From contig JBEDUQ010000038.1 of NCBI GenBank assembly GCA_040414855.1, positions 62,001 to 126,000 of the forward strand: a stretch of 64,000 nucleotides of DNA, in the 5' to 3' direction. This DNA comes from DASVXQ01 sp040414855 (GTDB taxonomy: Bacteria > Actinomycetota > CALGFH01). Every line of letters starts with the position of its first letter. The stretch's first letter is position 1. The translations under genes were made by a program, and so were the position numbers. A model generated the notes under the pieces. That model worked only from the letters and a program-made list of their open reading frames with translations. It was not told the origin of the DNA and searched no databases. Positions 32,987 to 41,469 of the stretch are shown here, one piece after another.

Positions 32987-34261
32987 TCAAGCGCGCGGGT
33001 GAGCATCCTCGTAGACCCGGCGTAGCCGCTCGTTCGATACGTGAGTGTAGGTCTGGGTTGTTGTAAGGGCAACGTGGCCGAGCAGTTCCTGGACCGAGCG
33101 CAGGTCGGCGCCGCCCTCCAGAAGATGGGTCGCGAAGCTGTGCCGAAGGGCGTGCGGACTGGTCCCCCGAGGCACGTCGAGCGCCCTCCGGTAGCGGTCG
33201 ATCATGCCGCGAACGTCGCGTGTCGACATCGGACGGCGCCGCCGGTTGAAGAACAGCGAGCGCTCACCGCCGGCACTGGCGGGGTCGGTCGTGCTGCCCG
33301 TGGTGCTGCCCGTCATGGTGCCCGTCGTGGTGCTGCCCGTGGTGCTGCCCGTCGTTTGGCCCGCCCTGCTGCCCGTCGTTTGGCCCGTCCTGCTGCCCGA
33401 CGCGGCGGGCAGCATCAGGGCGCGACCTTCGGCCAGATACTCCCGAAGCGCGGCGCGAGCCGGCTCCCCAAAGGGGACCAAACACTCCTTGCCGCCCTTT
33501 CCGTGCACACGGGCGACCTGGCCTTGGAGGTCCAGGTCGCCGAGCTCGAGCCCGCACAGCTCGCCGACGCGCATCCCGGTCGCGTAGAGCAGCTCGAGGA
33601 TCGCGCGGTCGCGCAGCCCGACCGGGTCCCGAGGCTCCGGCGACGCGAGCAGCACCTCGACCTGCCGCTGCTTCAGCACGACCGGCAGCCGTTTCGCCCC
33701 ACGCGGCGCCCCGAGGTCCGCGGCCGGGTTGGCCGGGATCAGGGCCCTCCGGGCCAGCAGGCGGAAGCACGCCCGCAGCGCCGCCGCCTTCCGGGCGATC
33801 GACGTATCCGCCAGCCCACGCGTCCTGAGCTGGGCAAGGAAGCGCCGCAGCAGCAGCTGCTCGACCGCGGCCGGGTCGGTCACCCTGGCCCGCGCCGCGA
33901 ACCGGAAGAACTGGAGCACGTCGCGCTCGTATGCGGCCACGGTGTTCCCGGACAGGCCGCGCTCGTCCCGCAGGTGAGCCACGAACGTCTCGACCCCGTG
34001 CCGCACAAGGTCCGACAGCGGCTCGTCGGCGGTGCGGGGCGCCGGGCGGTCGGTCGAGCCTTCTGGGCTCCCGTGCTTCGGACCCGAGCCGCCGCGCGTT
34101 CCGGAGCCCCGGACCCGACCGTCCCCGGCCGCGTCCGAGGCGCTGGCGCGTCGCTCCTTGGCCGACGCCCCCGTGACGGACCGGGATGCGGACGCACCCT
34201 TCGGGCTCGTGGTCCCGCTCGAAGGCGTCGTGGGACGCCGGGCGCCTGGAGTCGTGTTCAC
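32987..34261 (-). CDS. xerC: Tyrosine recombinase XerC
   Basis: 424 residues, over 100 longer than usual. The core-binding domain begins near 83 and the catalytic domain near 190, with R231, the HGKGGKE lysine (K258), H370, R373, H396 and nucleophile Y405 all present. XerC resolves chromosome dimers at dif together with XerD. Two additions are odd: about 80 Ser/Thr/Gly/Arg-rich residues at the N-terminus, which may be partly untranslated if a later start is used, and a 40-residue TTGS-type repeat at 288-327 between the lysine hairpin and the HxxR segment. Core residues look intact, so it is probably active. Confidence 0.93.
   Translation of the reverse strand: MNTTPGARRPTTPSSGTTSPKGASASRSVTGASAKERRASASDAAGDGRVRGSGTRGGSGPKHGSPEGSTDRPAPRTADEPLSDLVRHGVETFVAHLRDERGLSGNTVAAYERDVLQFFRFAARARVTDPAAVEQLLLRRFLAQLRTRGLADTSIARKAAALRACFRLLARRALIPANPAADLGAPRGAKRLPVVLKQRQVEVLLASPEPRDPVGLRDRAILELLYATGMRVGELCGLELGDLDLQGQVARVHGKGGKECLVPFGEPARAALREYLAEGRALMLPAASGSRTGQTTGSRAGQTTGSTTGSTTTGTMTGSTTGSTTDPASAGGERSLFFNRRRRPMSTRDVRGMIDRYRRALDVPRGTSPHALRHSFATHLLEGGADLRSVQELLGHVALTTTQTYTHVSNERLRRVYEDAHPRA
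33281..33400. repeat. Short tandem repeat insert within xerC
   Basis: Units close to GTGCTGCCCGT, in 12- and 24-bp multiples, encode TTGSTTGS and TTGSRAGQ repeats. The insert is in frame and lies in a surface loop of the catalytic domain. Unit number may vary between strains. Confidence 0.88.
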
Positions 34262-34334
34262 AGCGGCATGATCCAGGCTCGGGGACCGGCCCTCAAGCCT
34301 CGATCGGCGATCGGCGCGCGTTGGGACTGCCCGA

Positions 34335-34500
34335 TCACGCCGGCGGCCGGATTGGCACGGTGACCGGGATAGGCCCTGGACCGCCGATCGCGACGGTCGC
34401 GGCTGGCTGCGGCGTGGGTCACCGGAACAGGCCCTCGACTGCCGATCACGAAGGTCGCGGCGGCGGTCACCGGGACGGGCGATGGACCGCCGGCGGGCCG
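34335..34500. repeat. Degenerate direct repeats spanning the dprA 3' end
   Basis: The segment around the dprA stop (TCACCGGGACGGGCGATGG) recurs as related units starting near 34363 and 34421, with the in-gene copy at 34469. Steps are 58 and 48 bp. A further partial unit (GACTGCCCGATCACG) lies near 34325-34340. The 205-nt gap between dprA and xerC holds no gene besides these. Confidence 0.6.
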
Positions 34501-35756
34501 CGGTTGGCGGGGTCGAGCGGCATGGCGATGGCCTCGGCGCCGGACGCGGTGCGGCGGGCGAGGCCGGCCAGCTCCAGCTCGAGCAGGGCCGCCACGACCC
34601 TTGCTGGCTCCAGGCCGGTCACGCTGGCGAGCGTGGCGACACCCATCAGCTGGTCGTCGCCGAGCGCGTCGATCACCCGGCGTGCGGCGGCGGATGCGCC
34701 GTCCGGCAACGGGCGGCATGGGAGACCGTTGCCGGGCGCACGGCTCAGCCCGTCCGGCCCGGCGGACGGAGCCCTCGCGCTCGCCGCCGGCTCGACCTGG
34801 ATCGGCCGGAGGGCTTCGAGGACGTCGTCGAGGCCGCGGACCAGCGTGGCGCCGTCGCGGATCAGGTCGTTGCAGCCGGCGGCGCCTCGATCCCACGGCG
34901 CGCCGGGCACGGCGAGGACCTGACCGGTACCTCGAGAGCCGGCGGCGCGCGCCGTCGAGAGGCTTCCGGAACCGGACGCGGCCTCGACCACGACGACGGC
35001 GCCGGCCAGCGCCGCGATCAGGCGGTTGCGCGGCAGGAAGTGCGCGGCGAGCGGCCTGGCTCCGGGCGGGTGCTCGGTCAGGAGCGTTCCTCCGGACTCG
35101 CGCACCCTGCGGAACAGCTCGAGGTTCCGGCGCGGGTACGGGACGTCCAGCCCGCAGCCGAGGACCACCACGGTCGCTCCCCCGGCCTCGAGCGCGCCGG
35201 CGTGCGCCGCGGCGTCGATGCCGATCGCGCCGCCACTGACCACGCAGACCCCCGCGGCGGCCAGACCGCCGGCGAGCGTTCGTGCGGTCGCCCTCCGCAA
35301 CGCGGACGCCCGGCGGCCGCCGACGATCGCCGCGCACCGTTCGGGTGGCGGCGGGTCAGGACCGATGACGAAGAGCCACGGGCATGGCGGGTCAGGAGGC
35401 GCCACTTGGAGCGGCCAGCCTGGGTCGCCCGGCAGGAGGAAGCGGATGCCGAGGTCGTCCAGGAGCCGCGCCACCGCGGCGGGATCGGGACTCTCGGGGT
35501 TGAGAAGGTCGCCGGGACCCGCACCGGCGGCAAGCAGCGCGCCGGTCGCGGACGGGAGGCGCCCGTGTGTGGCCGCGAGCCCGAGCAGCGTGTCCCGCGG
35601 CGGCATCACCGGCGACCACCACGCGGGCGGCGAGGCCCGTCGAAGGCGCGAAGGATCGCCGGCGTCGGGCTGACCGGCGCGGTCGGGGGCGGGGGGCGAG
35701 GCGCGTCCAGCGGAATCGCCGCCGGCGGGGTCGGGGGTGGGTGGTGGAGAGGTCAT
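34467..35756 (-). CDS. dprA: DNA processing protein DprA
   Basis: 429 residues. The Rossmann core has AAIVGGRRAS, VVSGGAIGIDAAAHAGAL, VVVLGCGLDVPYPRRN, FLPRNRLIAALAGAVVVVEA and VLAVPG. A winged-helix-like C-terminal domain (about 345-410) follows a linker. DprA loads RecA on incoming single-stranded DNA in transformation; in many actinobacteria its use is unclear. The N-terminal 45 residues are Pro/Asp-rich. ATG at 35756 overlaps the comM stop as ATGA. The gene's 3' end is echoed by degenerate repeats downstream. Confidence 0.94.
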   Translation of the reverse strand: MTSPPPTPDPAGGDSAGRASPPAPDRAGQPDAGDPSRLRRASPPAWWSPVMPPRDTLLGLAATHGRLPSATGALLAAGAGPGDLLNPESPDPAAVARLLDDLGIRFLLPGDPGWPLQVAPPDPPCPWLFVIGPDPPPPERCAAIVGGRRASALRRATARTLAGGLAAAGVCVVSGGAIGIDAAAHAGALEAGGATVVVLGCGLDVPYPRRNLELFRRVRESGGTLLTEHPPGARPLAAHFLPRNRLIAALAGAVVVVEAASGSGSLSTARAAGSRGTGQVLAVPGAPWDRGAAGCNDLIRDGATLVRGLDDVLEALRPIQVEPAASARAPSAGPDGLSRAPGNGLPCRPLPDGASAAARRVIDALGDDQLMGVATLASVTGLEPARVVAALLELELAGLARRTASGAEAIAMPLDPANRGPPAVHRPSR

Positions 35757-37279
35757 GCGGCGCCGGCTTCGCCGGTGGGGTCGAGGGTGAGGTGGCGGAG
35801 ACCGAGGGCTTCGCGGACATGGTGCTCGTCCACGCGGGGGTCCCCGGCGAGGTCGGCGATGGTTCGGGCGACCCGCAAGCACCGGTGGAATCCGCGGGCG
35901 GACAGGCCGAGGCGGTCGACGGCGGCGCCGAGGAGACGGCGGGCCGCCGTGGTGGGGCGGCAGACGAGGTCGAGCTCCCCGACCGTGAGCATGGCGTTGG
36001 CGACCCCGGCGCGCGCTGTGGCGACCTCGCGAGCCGCGGCGACGCGGGGACGGACGGCGGCGGAGGGCTCGCCCTCTACCGAGGATTCCAGGTCGGCGGC
36101 GGCGACGCGGTCGACCCTCACGTAGAGGTCGACGCGGTCGAGCAGCGGCCCGGACAGACGGCGCTCGTAGCGGCGGACCTCCTCGGGACCGCAGCGGCAC
36201 TGGCGCTCGGGATCGCCGAGGTAACCGCACGGACACGGGTTGGCGGCCGCGACCAACTGGAACCTGGCAGGGAAGCGCACGCTGGCGGAGGCGCGGACCA
36301 CGGTGACCTCGCCCTCCTCCAGCGGCTGGCGGAGCGACTCGCAGGCGGCACGGCTGAACTCGGCCAGCTCGTCCAAGAACAGCACGCCGTGATGGGCGAG
36401 GCTGACCTCGCCCGGCCGCGGGATCCGGGACCCGCCGCCGACCAGGCCGGCGACCGAAACGGTGTGGTGAGGCGCGCGGAACGGGCGCACCGTGACCAGG
36501 CCGGCTTCGCGGCCGAGCAGTCCGGCGGCGCTCAGCACCTGGGTCACCTCGAGCGACTCGTCGCGCCCGAGGTCCGGCAGCAGGCCGATGAGCCTGCGGG
36601 CGAGCATGGTCTTGCCGCCGCCGGGCGGGCCGACGAGCAGCAGGTTGTGGCCACCGGCGGCGGCGATCTCCAACGCGCGGCGGGCGAGCGGCTGCCCGCG
36701 AACGTCAGCGAGGTCGTCGACCTGGACCGGTGGCGTCGGGCGAGTCGAGCCCGGCGGTGGAAGGGTAGCTGTGCCGCGCAGCCATTCGCTCACCTCGGCC
36801 AGGCTGGTCGCGCCGGCCACCGCCAGACCGGGGACGAGCGCGGCCTCGGCCAGGTTTGGAGCTGGCACCAGCAGGGTGGCGGCGCCGAGGCCGCGCGCGG
36901 CCAGCGCGGAGGCCAGCACGCCGCGGACGGGGCGGAGGTCACCGCCGAGGCCGAGCTCGCCGACCGCCCAGAGCCCCTCCAGCGCCTTGGACGGCACCAG
37001 TCCGGTGGCGGCGAGGAGGCCGACCGCGATCGGCAGATCGAAGCCGCTGCCCTGCTTCGGCAGGTCGGCCGGCGGGAGCGAGATGGTGATCCGCCGGTCC
37101 GGCCAGTCGAAGCCGGAGTTGCCGAAGGCCGCCCGGATGCGATCACGCGCCTGGAGGACGGCGGCGTCGCCGAGCCCGACCACCGTGATCGAAGGGAGGC
37201 CACGGCCGATGTCGACCTCGACCCCGACGGGATGGGCCACCAGCCCGAGCAGCGCGGTGGTGGAGAGGCGGGCGAGCAT
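35753..37279 (-). CDS. comM: ComM/YifB-family AAA+ ATPase (Mg chelatase-like)
   Basis: 508 residues. An N-terminal Lon-protease-like domain (1-120) is followed by the AAA+ domain with GPPGGGKT at 217-224, LFLDELAEF as Walker B and a cysteine cluster NPCPCGYLGDPERQCRCG near 340-357. ComM is a hexameric helicase that extends branch migration during transformation in Gram-negative bacteria. It sits in the conserved yraN-comM-dprA cluster, 1 nt from yraN and overlapping dprA. The symbol follows family usage; function here is inferred. Confidence 0.94.
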   Translation of the reverse strand: MLARLSTTALLGLVAHPVGVEVDIGRGLPSITVVGLGDAAVLQARDRIRAAFGNSGFDWPDRRITISLPPADLPKQGSGFDLPIAVGLLAATGLVPSKALEGLWAVGELGLGGDLRPVRGVLASALAARGLGAATLLVPAPNLAEAALVPGLAVAGATSLAEVSEWLRGTATLPPPGSTRPTPPVQVDDLADVRGQPLARRALEIAAAGGHNLLLVGPPGGGKTMLARRLIGLLPDLGRDESLEVTQVLSAAGLLGREAGLVTVRPFRAPHHTVSVAGLVGGGSRIPRPGEVSLAHHGVLFLDELAEFSRAACESLRQPLEEGEVTVVRASASVRFPARFQLVAAANPCPCGYLGDPERQCRCGPEEVRRYERRLSGPLLDRVDLYVRVDRVAAADLESSVEGEPSAAVRPRVAAAREVATARAGVANAMLTVGELDLVCRPTTAARRLLGAAVDRLGLSARGFHRCLRVARTIADLAGDPRVDEHHVREALGLRHLTLDPTGEAGAA

Positions 37280-37280
37280 G

Positions 37281-37682
37281 TCAGAACGCCGCCTCGAGAT
37301 GGTCGACGACCGCCGCTCCGCCGGTCGGCCAGGTGATGGTCACGACGTCGAACCGGACGCTCACCGGCGGATGCTCGACGGCCTCGAGATAGGCGGCGGC
37401 GAGCCTGCGCAGGCGGGCGCGCTTGGTACGGGTGACCGCCTCGCCCGGCGTGCCGAAGCCGTGGCCGCGCCTGGTCTTGACCTCGCAGAACACCAGCAGA
37501 CCCGGGCCGGCGGCGACGAGATCGATCTCGCCGTGCCGGCAACGCCAGTTGCGGGCGACCACCCGGAGGCCGCCGTCGGTCAGCCGCTGGCAGGCGAGGT
37601 CCTCGCCGAGGCGGCCGAGCTCGCCACGGCGGTCGCGGGACCGGTCGCCGCGGGCTGCTGAGTTGCGTGGATCGCTTGACAT
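37281..37682 (-). CDS. YraN/UPF0102 family protein
   Basis: 133 residues, normal length. The nuclease-like fold shows LGRLGEDLACQRL, the RCRHGEIDLVA strand and VFCEVKTRRG, giving the E/D-ExK pattern of restriction-like nucleases. Biochemical role is not established. It is always near rnhB or comM in many bacteria. ATG at 37682; a DnaA-type box lies 51 bp upstream. Confidence 0.9.
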   Translation of the reverse strand: MSSDPRNSAARGDRSRDRRGELGRLGEDLACQRLTDGGLRVVARNWRCRHGEIDLVAAGPGLLVFCEVKTRRGHGFGTPGEAVTRTKRARLRRLAAAYLEAVEHPPVSVRFDVVTITWPTGGAAVVDHLEAAF

Positions 37683-37732
37683 GACCGGAAGCTACCGGTC
37701 GGCCGACCCGCGATCGACCCCGTTTCCAAATC

Positions 37733-37741
37733 TGTGGATAA
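37733..37741. promoter_or_regulatory. DnaA-box-like site upstream of yraN
   Basis: TGTGGATAA in the context CAAATCTGTGGATAACC. It lies 51 bp before the yraN start, in the 117-bp gap to the LCP gene, and has the same orientation as the boxes at 20716 and 32034. Confidence 0.6.
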
Positions 37742-37799
37742 CCAGGGCGCAATGGGGGCAGGGGAGGGAAAGCCTGGGATCACACCCGCCCGACCTCCC

Positions 37800-39257
37800 T
37801 CAGCAGGGGCGGGGGTCGTAGTCGCGGAGGGCGAGGGCGGGCTTCTTGGGGGCGGCGGGCTTCTTGGTGGTGCCGCCGCCGCTGGTCTTCGGCTTGGCGG
37901 TGGTGGCGGGGTTCGACCCACCGACCTGCACCTTGATGAAGTTGCCCCCGAGCATGAGGGTCAGCTCGCCCGCCGCGACGCTGACGTCCTCCTGGATCTG
38001 GGATGGGCCAAGGATGGACGCCTGCAGGGCCTGCGCCAGGGCGGACTCGCCCGGGTGGTAGAGGATCCGGGTGACCGCCAGATCGCCGATGCTGGCGTTG
38101 CCGACGTCGGCCACGTGGAAGCCCGCGGCCACAAGCTGGTCCCGCGCCTTGGCGCCGAGACCCTGGATCCCGATGGCGTTGCGGACGTGGATCATGGTCG
38201 AGACCGTCAGCGCGGAGTCGGGACCGAGGGTGGTCGTGGTGGGATCGGGCTGGCCGAGGAATTTGGCGACGACCTTCTGGGAGTCGACCTGCTTGAGCAC
38301 CTCACCGCGGTAGACCTTGCCCTCCCATAACGGCTGGGTCGGGACGGTGTAGGTCGCGAGATCCGACGGGCTGAACGACCGGAACCGGGTGGCGATGCTC
38401 ACGATGTCGGAGATCTTCATCCCCTTGTCCTTGGTGAGGTCGCCGACCACCGCCCCGATGAACGCGTTGGCCTTGAGCGGGTTGGTGAGCCCCTGGCTGA
38501 GGCCCTTGCGCAGGACGCCCTGCATGAACGCCTGCTGGCGGCGGATGCGTCCGAGGTCGCCGTTGGGGTCCCAGCTCCAGCGGCCGTTCCGCAGGTAGGA
38601 GAAGTCGCGGCTGCGGGCAAGCGCGAGCGCCTGCGTGCCGTTGAGCAGCTGGCAGCCCGGGGTCCGGATGTTGAGCCCGGACATGTTGTGGCCCTTGTTG
38701 TCCATGTCGCGGGACTGGAAGGGGAAGTCGACGCGGATGCCGCCGAGCGCGTCGACGATGCCCTTGAAGCCGTTGAAGTCGATGAGCAGATAGTGGTTGA
38801 TCGGAATGCCGAAGTTCTGCTCGATGGTCTTGGCGACCCGGCTCGGCCCGCCGCTGAACGCCGCGTTGACCTTGTCCTGACGGCCGATGTCGGCGATCGG
38901 GACCAGCAGGTCCCTGGGGATGGACAGCAGCGACACCTTGCGGCTGGCCGGCTCGACGTGGACGACCATGGTGACGTCGTTGCGCTGGCCGGCGACGACG
39001 CCGTACTTGCCGCCGGTGTTCGCCCGCGAGTCGGAGCCGACCACCAGCACGTTGAAGGGCTTGCCGGCGGAGGCGGCATGCAGGCCGGGCACGTCGACGG
39101 AGGCGATCTGGCCCAGCCGCCACCGTGCGTAGCCGAGCGTGGAGAAGGCCATCGTGAACACCAAAGCAAGGCTGATTACGACCAGCCGTCGGCGGTTGCG
39201 CCGTGTACGTCGGCGTATGGCCTGGTTGCGTAGGGCGCGGGAGGTGGTGTCCAGCAT
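37800..39257 (-). CDS. LytR-CpsA-Psr (LCP) family protein
   Basis: 485 residues. A basic cytoplasmic start, one membrane helix (25-45) and the LCP catalytic domain (about 65-310) with VVGSDSR, NDVTMVVHV, SIPRDLLV and ALALARSRDF identify the family, which transfers undecaprenyl-linked glycopolymers to peptidoglycan. A LytR_C domain (about 345-450) and a Lys/Pro/Thr-rich tail follow. ATG at 39257 lies only about 10 nt after an extended -10-like TGGTAGCTT (39267-39275), so the mRNA may be almost leaderless; this is inference. Confidence 0.93.
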   Translation of the reverse strand: MLDTTSRALRNQAIRRRTRRNRRRLVVISLALVFTMAFSTLGYARWRLGQIASVDVPGLHAASAGKPFNVLVVGSDSRANTGGKYGVVAGQRNDVTMVVHVEPASRKVSLLSIPRDLLVPIADIGRQDKVNAAFSGGPSRVAKTIEQNFGIPINHYLLIDFNGFKGIVDALGGIRVDFPFQSRDMDNKGHNMSGLNIRTPGCQLLNGTQALALARSRDFSYLRNGRWSWDPNGDLGRIRRQQAFMQGVLRKGLSQGLTNPLKANAFIGAVVGDLTKDKGMKISDIVSIATRFRSFSPSDLATYTVPTQPLWEGKVYRGEVLKQVDSQKVVAKFLGQPDPTTTTLGPDSALTVSTMIHVRNAIGIQGLGAKARDQLVAAGFHVADVGNASIGDLAVTRILYHPGESALAQALQASILGPSQIQEDVSVAAGELTLMLGGNFIKVQVGGSNPATTAKPKTSGGGTTKKPAAPKKPALALRDYDPRPC

Positions 39258-39367
39258 GCGCGGAGCAAGCTACCATGCCTGCCGAAGCCGCGTTATGGGA
39301 GGTATTGGCGAGTCACCCTCACCACAGGCGGCGACCAGCCCGGCCCACCCGCCGCGGAGGGCCGGCC

Positions 39368-39496
39368 CTAGCGGCCGCCGGCGGCGAAGACCCAGCCGAC
39401 CAGCAGGACGACGATCACGATCGCCGAGACCAGGATCGCGAGGTCGACAGTCTTCTTGCCGCGGTAGCGGCGGGTCGCGTTGAAGCCCACTGGCAC
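39368..39496 (-). CDS. Small single-pass membrane protein
   Basis: 42 residues, too short for ordinary gene callers. A basic N-terminus (FNATRRYRGKKTVD) is followed by one hydrophobic helix (LAILVSAIVIVVLLVGWVF) and a short AAGGR end, the pattern of a single-pass protein with its N-terminus inside. GTG at 39496 (or 39490) lies behind a GAGGG ribosome-binding site, 46 nt after the DUF2469 stop, and is in the same direction as that operon. I do not recognise a family. The base pattern and neat TM helix argue for a real gene. Confidence 0.65.
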   Translation of the reverse strand: MPVGFNATRRYRGKKTVDLAILVSAIVIVVLLVGWVFAAGGR

Positions 39497-39542
39497 ACCC
39501 TCGTTGCGCTGCGAATGCCGCGAATGCTGCCGATGCTGCCGG

Positions 39543-39839
39543 TCAGAGCTCTTCCTTGCGGATGAGCTCCTCGATGTTGACGTCCTTGAAGGTGACGACC
39601 CGGACCTTGTTGACGAACCTGGCCGGCCGGTACATGTCCCAGACCCAGGCGTCGGTCAAGGAGAGGTCGAAGTAGGTGTCGCTGTCCTGGTTGCGGACCT
39701 GGAGGTCGACCTTGTTCGCGAGGTAGAAGCGCCGCTCGGTCTCGACCACGTACTGGAACATCCCGAGCACGTCGCGATACTCCTGATAGAGCTGGAGCTC
39801 CATCTCGGCTTCGTACCGCTCCAGGTCCTCGGCGCTCAT
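39543..39839 (-). CDS. DUF2469 family protein
   Basis: 98 residues. The sequence MSAEDLERYEAEMELQLYQ and YRPARFVNKVRVVTFKDVN matches the small acidic DUF2469 family found almost only in actinobacteria, next to rnhB (Rv2901c in Mycobacterium tuberculosis). No biochemical role is known. ATG at 39839 overlaps the rnhB stop as ATGA (39836-39839). The family's restricted range is one of the best taxon markers in the window. Confidence 0.93.
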   Translation of the reverse strand: MSAEDLERYEAEMELQLYQEYRDVLGMFQYVVETERRFYLANKVDLQVRNQDSDTYFDLSLTDAWVWDMYRPARFVNKVRVVTFKDVNIEELIRKEEL

Positions 39840-40495
39840 CGCCCCTCCTGTCCTACCTCTTCGTTCGCTGGTTCCTGGCGCTCCACCGCCCACGGTACGG
39901 CGACCCCCGCGAACGAGAAGCGATGGTAGGCCGAAGGGCCCAGCTTGCGCAGCGCGGTCCAGTGTTCGTCCGTTCCATACCCTTTGTGCCGCTGGAACCC
40001 GTAGCCGGGATAGCGCTTGGCCGCTCCCCGCATGATCCGGTCCCTGGTGACCTTGGCGATGATCGACGCGGCGGCGACGCAGGCGACCACCTGGTCCCCT
40101 TTGCGGATGCCGAGCACCGGACCGGGCAGGGCGCCCACCAGCGGGAAGCCGTCGGCGAGCCCGTAGTCGAAGCCGTCGGGGAGCAGCCGCAGCGCCCTGG
40201 CGTTGAGGGCGAGGTTGGTCCGCTGGAGGCCGCACCGGTCGATGGTGTCGGGCGATGCCCGGACCACGGTGATGGCGACCGCGACCTCGCGGATCTGGAC
40301 GGCCAGCTCCTCGCGTCGCTCACGCGTCAGCAGCTTGGAGTCGGCGAGCCCCTCGATCGGGCACTCGGAGGGCAGGATGACCGCAGCGGAGACCAGCGGG
40401 CCGGCGAGCGCGCCTCGGCCCGCCTCATCGACACCGGCGACACGGGCGAAGCCAACATCGCGGAGTCGGTCCTCGAGAACGGCGGTAGCTAGCAC
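39836..40495 (-). CDS. rnhB: Ribonuclease HII
   Basis: 219 residues. The active-site entry GVDEAGRGALAGPLV gives D23 and E24, and the later ACVAAASIIAKVTRDRIM and YGFQRHKGYGT are typical RNase HII motifs. It removes ribonucleotides from DNA and RNA of RNA-DNA hybrids. GTG at 40495 starts the protein; 35 nt separate it from lepB. The order lepB-rnhB-DUF2469 is conserved in actinobacteria. Confidence 0.95.
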   Translation of the reverse strand: MLATAVLEDRLRDVGFARVAGVDEAGRGALAGPLVSAAVILPSECPIEGLADSKLLTRERREELAVQIREVAVAITVVRASPDTIDRCGLQRTNLALNARALRLLPDGFDYGLADGFPLVGALPGPVLGIRKGDQVVACVAAASIIAKVTRDRIMRGAAKRYPGYGFQRHKGYGTDEHWTALRKLGPSAYHRFSFAGVAVPWAVERQEPANEEVGQEGR

Positions 40496-40530
40496 GTCAG
40501 GGAGTGTAGGACGAGGGCGCGACCAGCGCT

Positions 40531-41469
40531 CTACCGATCACGCCGTAACCAGCCGGTATGGCTGAGCGGCCAGATCCGCACGAAGGCCCTGCCGACCACG
40601 CTGGACCGCTCGACCGGCCCGAAGGTGCGGGAGTCCTCGGAGTTGTTGCGGTTGTCGCCCATGACGTACAGCTTGCCCTGCGGCACGGTGGTCGGCGTGC
40701 AGTTCTCGGTGGTGGTCCCCGGAGCCAGGTAGGGCTCCGGCACCATCTTGCCGTTGCGCACCAGCTTGCCCTGCTCGCAGGTGATGCGGTCGCCGGGCGT
40801 GCCGACCACGCGTTTGATGAAGTCCCGGTCCGACGGCGGCGCCACCCCGACCGCCTGCCCGAGGCTGGAGAAGAACCGGACGACCAGGTTGCCCGACTCG
40901 GGAGCCTGACCGGGCAGGTCGTGGACGAAGACGATCACGTCGCCGTCCCTCACCGGCCGCAGCCGGTAGGAGACCTTCTCGACCAGCACCCTGTCGGAGA
41001 TGTTGAGGGTCGGCTCCATCGACCCCGACGGGATATAGAAGGCCTGAACCAGGAAGGTCTTGAACAGGACCGCCAGCAGGATCGCCAGCACGATCAGGAC
41101 CGCGGTCTCGCGGATCAACGCGAGCGCGCCCTGCTGCTTGCGCTTGGGCCGCTCGCCGCCCTTCTCGTCCCCGGCCTGGGGGCCGCCGGGCCCGCCGGGG
41201 GTGCCGGCGCCGGGCTCCGCGGTGCCTCCGGAGCCGCCCTCGGCACGCGGTGGCTGCTGGCCTCCCTGGCCGGGCCGGTGGTCGTTCAGCGGAATCGTCC
41301 ACTGGTCGCGGGCGGCGCCCTCACCGACGCCTTCACCGATGAGCGGGTCGATTCGGCGTGTCGGCGAGTCGCCGCCGGGGTTGCCCGCGCCGTCGCGTTC
41401 CGGTTGTGGCACCTGCCGGTTCTCGGCGCCGGCCTCGAGATCCGAGCGGTGTGGTTTGTCGGCGGTCAT
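40531..41469 (-). CDS. lepB: Signal peptidase I
   Basis: 312 residues. About 115 cytoplasmic residues rich in Gly, Pro, Glu and Arg precede one membrane helix (about 122-141). The catalytic serine is S150 in YIPSGSMEPTL and the lysine is K219 in DFIKRVVGTPGD; the final box GDNRNNSEDSR is present. It removes signal peptides from exported proteins at the outer face of the membrane. ATG at 41469 overlaps rplS as ATGA. The long N-terminal tail resembles other high-GC actinobacteria. Confidence 0.95.
   Translation of the reverse strand: MTADKPHRSDLEAGAENRQVPQPERDGAGNPGGDSPTRRIDPLIGEGVGEGAARDQWTIPLNDHRPGQGGQQPPRAEGGSGGTAEPGAGTPGGPGGPQAGDEKGGERPKRKQQGALALIRETAVLIVLAILLAVLFKTFLVQAFYIPSGSMEPTLNISDRVLVEKVSYRLRPVRDGDVIVFVHDLPGQAPESGNLVVRFFSSLGQAVGVAPPSDRDFIKRVVGTPGDRITCEQGKLVRNGKMVPEPYLAPGTTTENCTPTTVPQGKLYVMGDNRNNSEDSRTFGPVERSSVVGRAFVRIWPLSHTGWLRRDR

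Noticed and set aside
20716..37741. A replication origin
   Set aside because: Only three DnaA-type boxes spread over 17 kb, with no cluster, no AT-rich unwinding region and no dnaA, dnaN or gyrB nearby.
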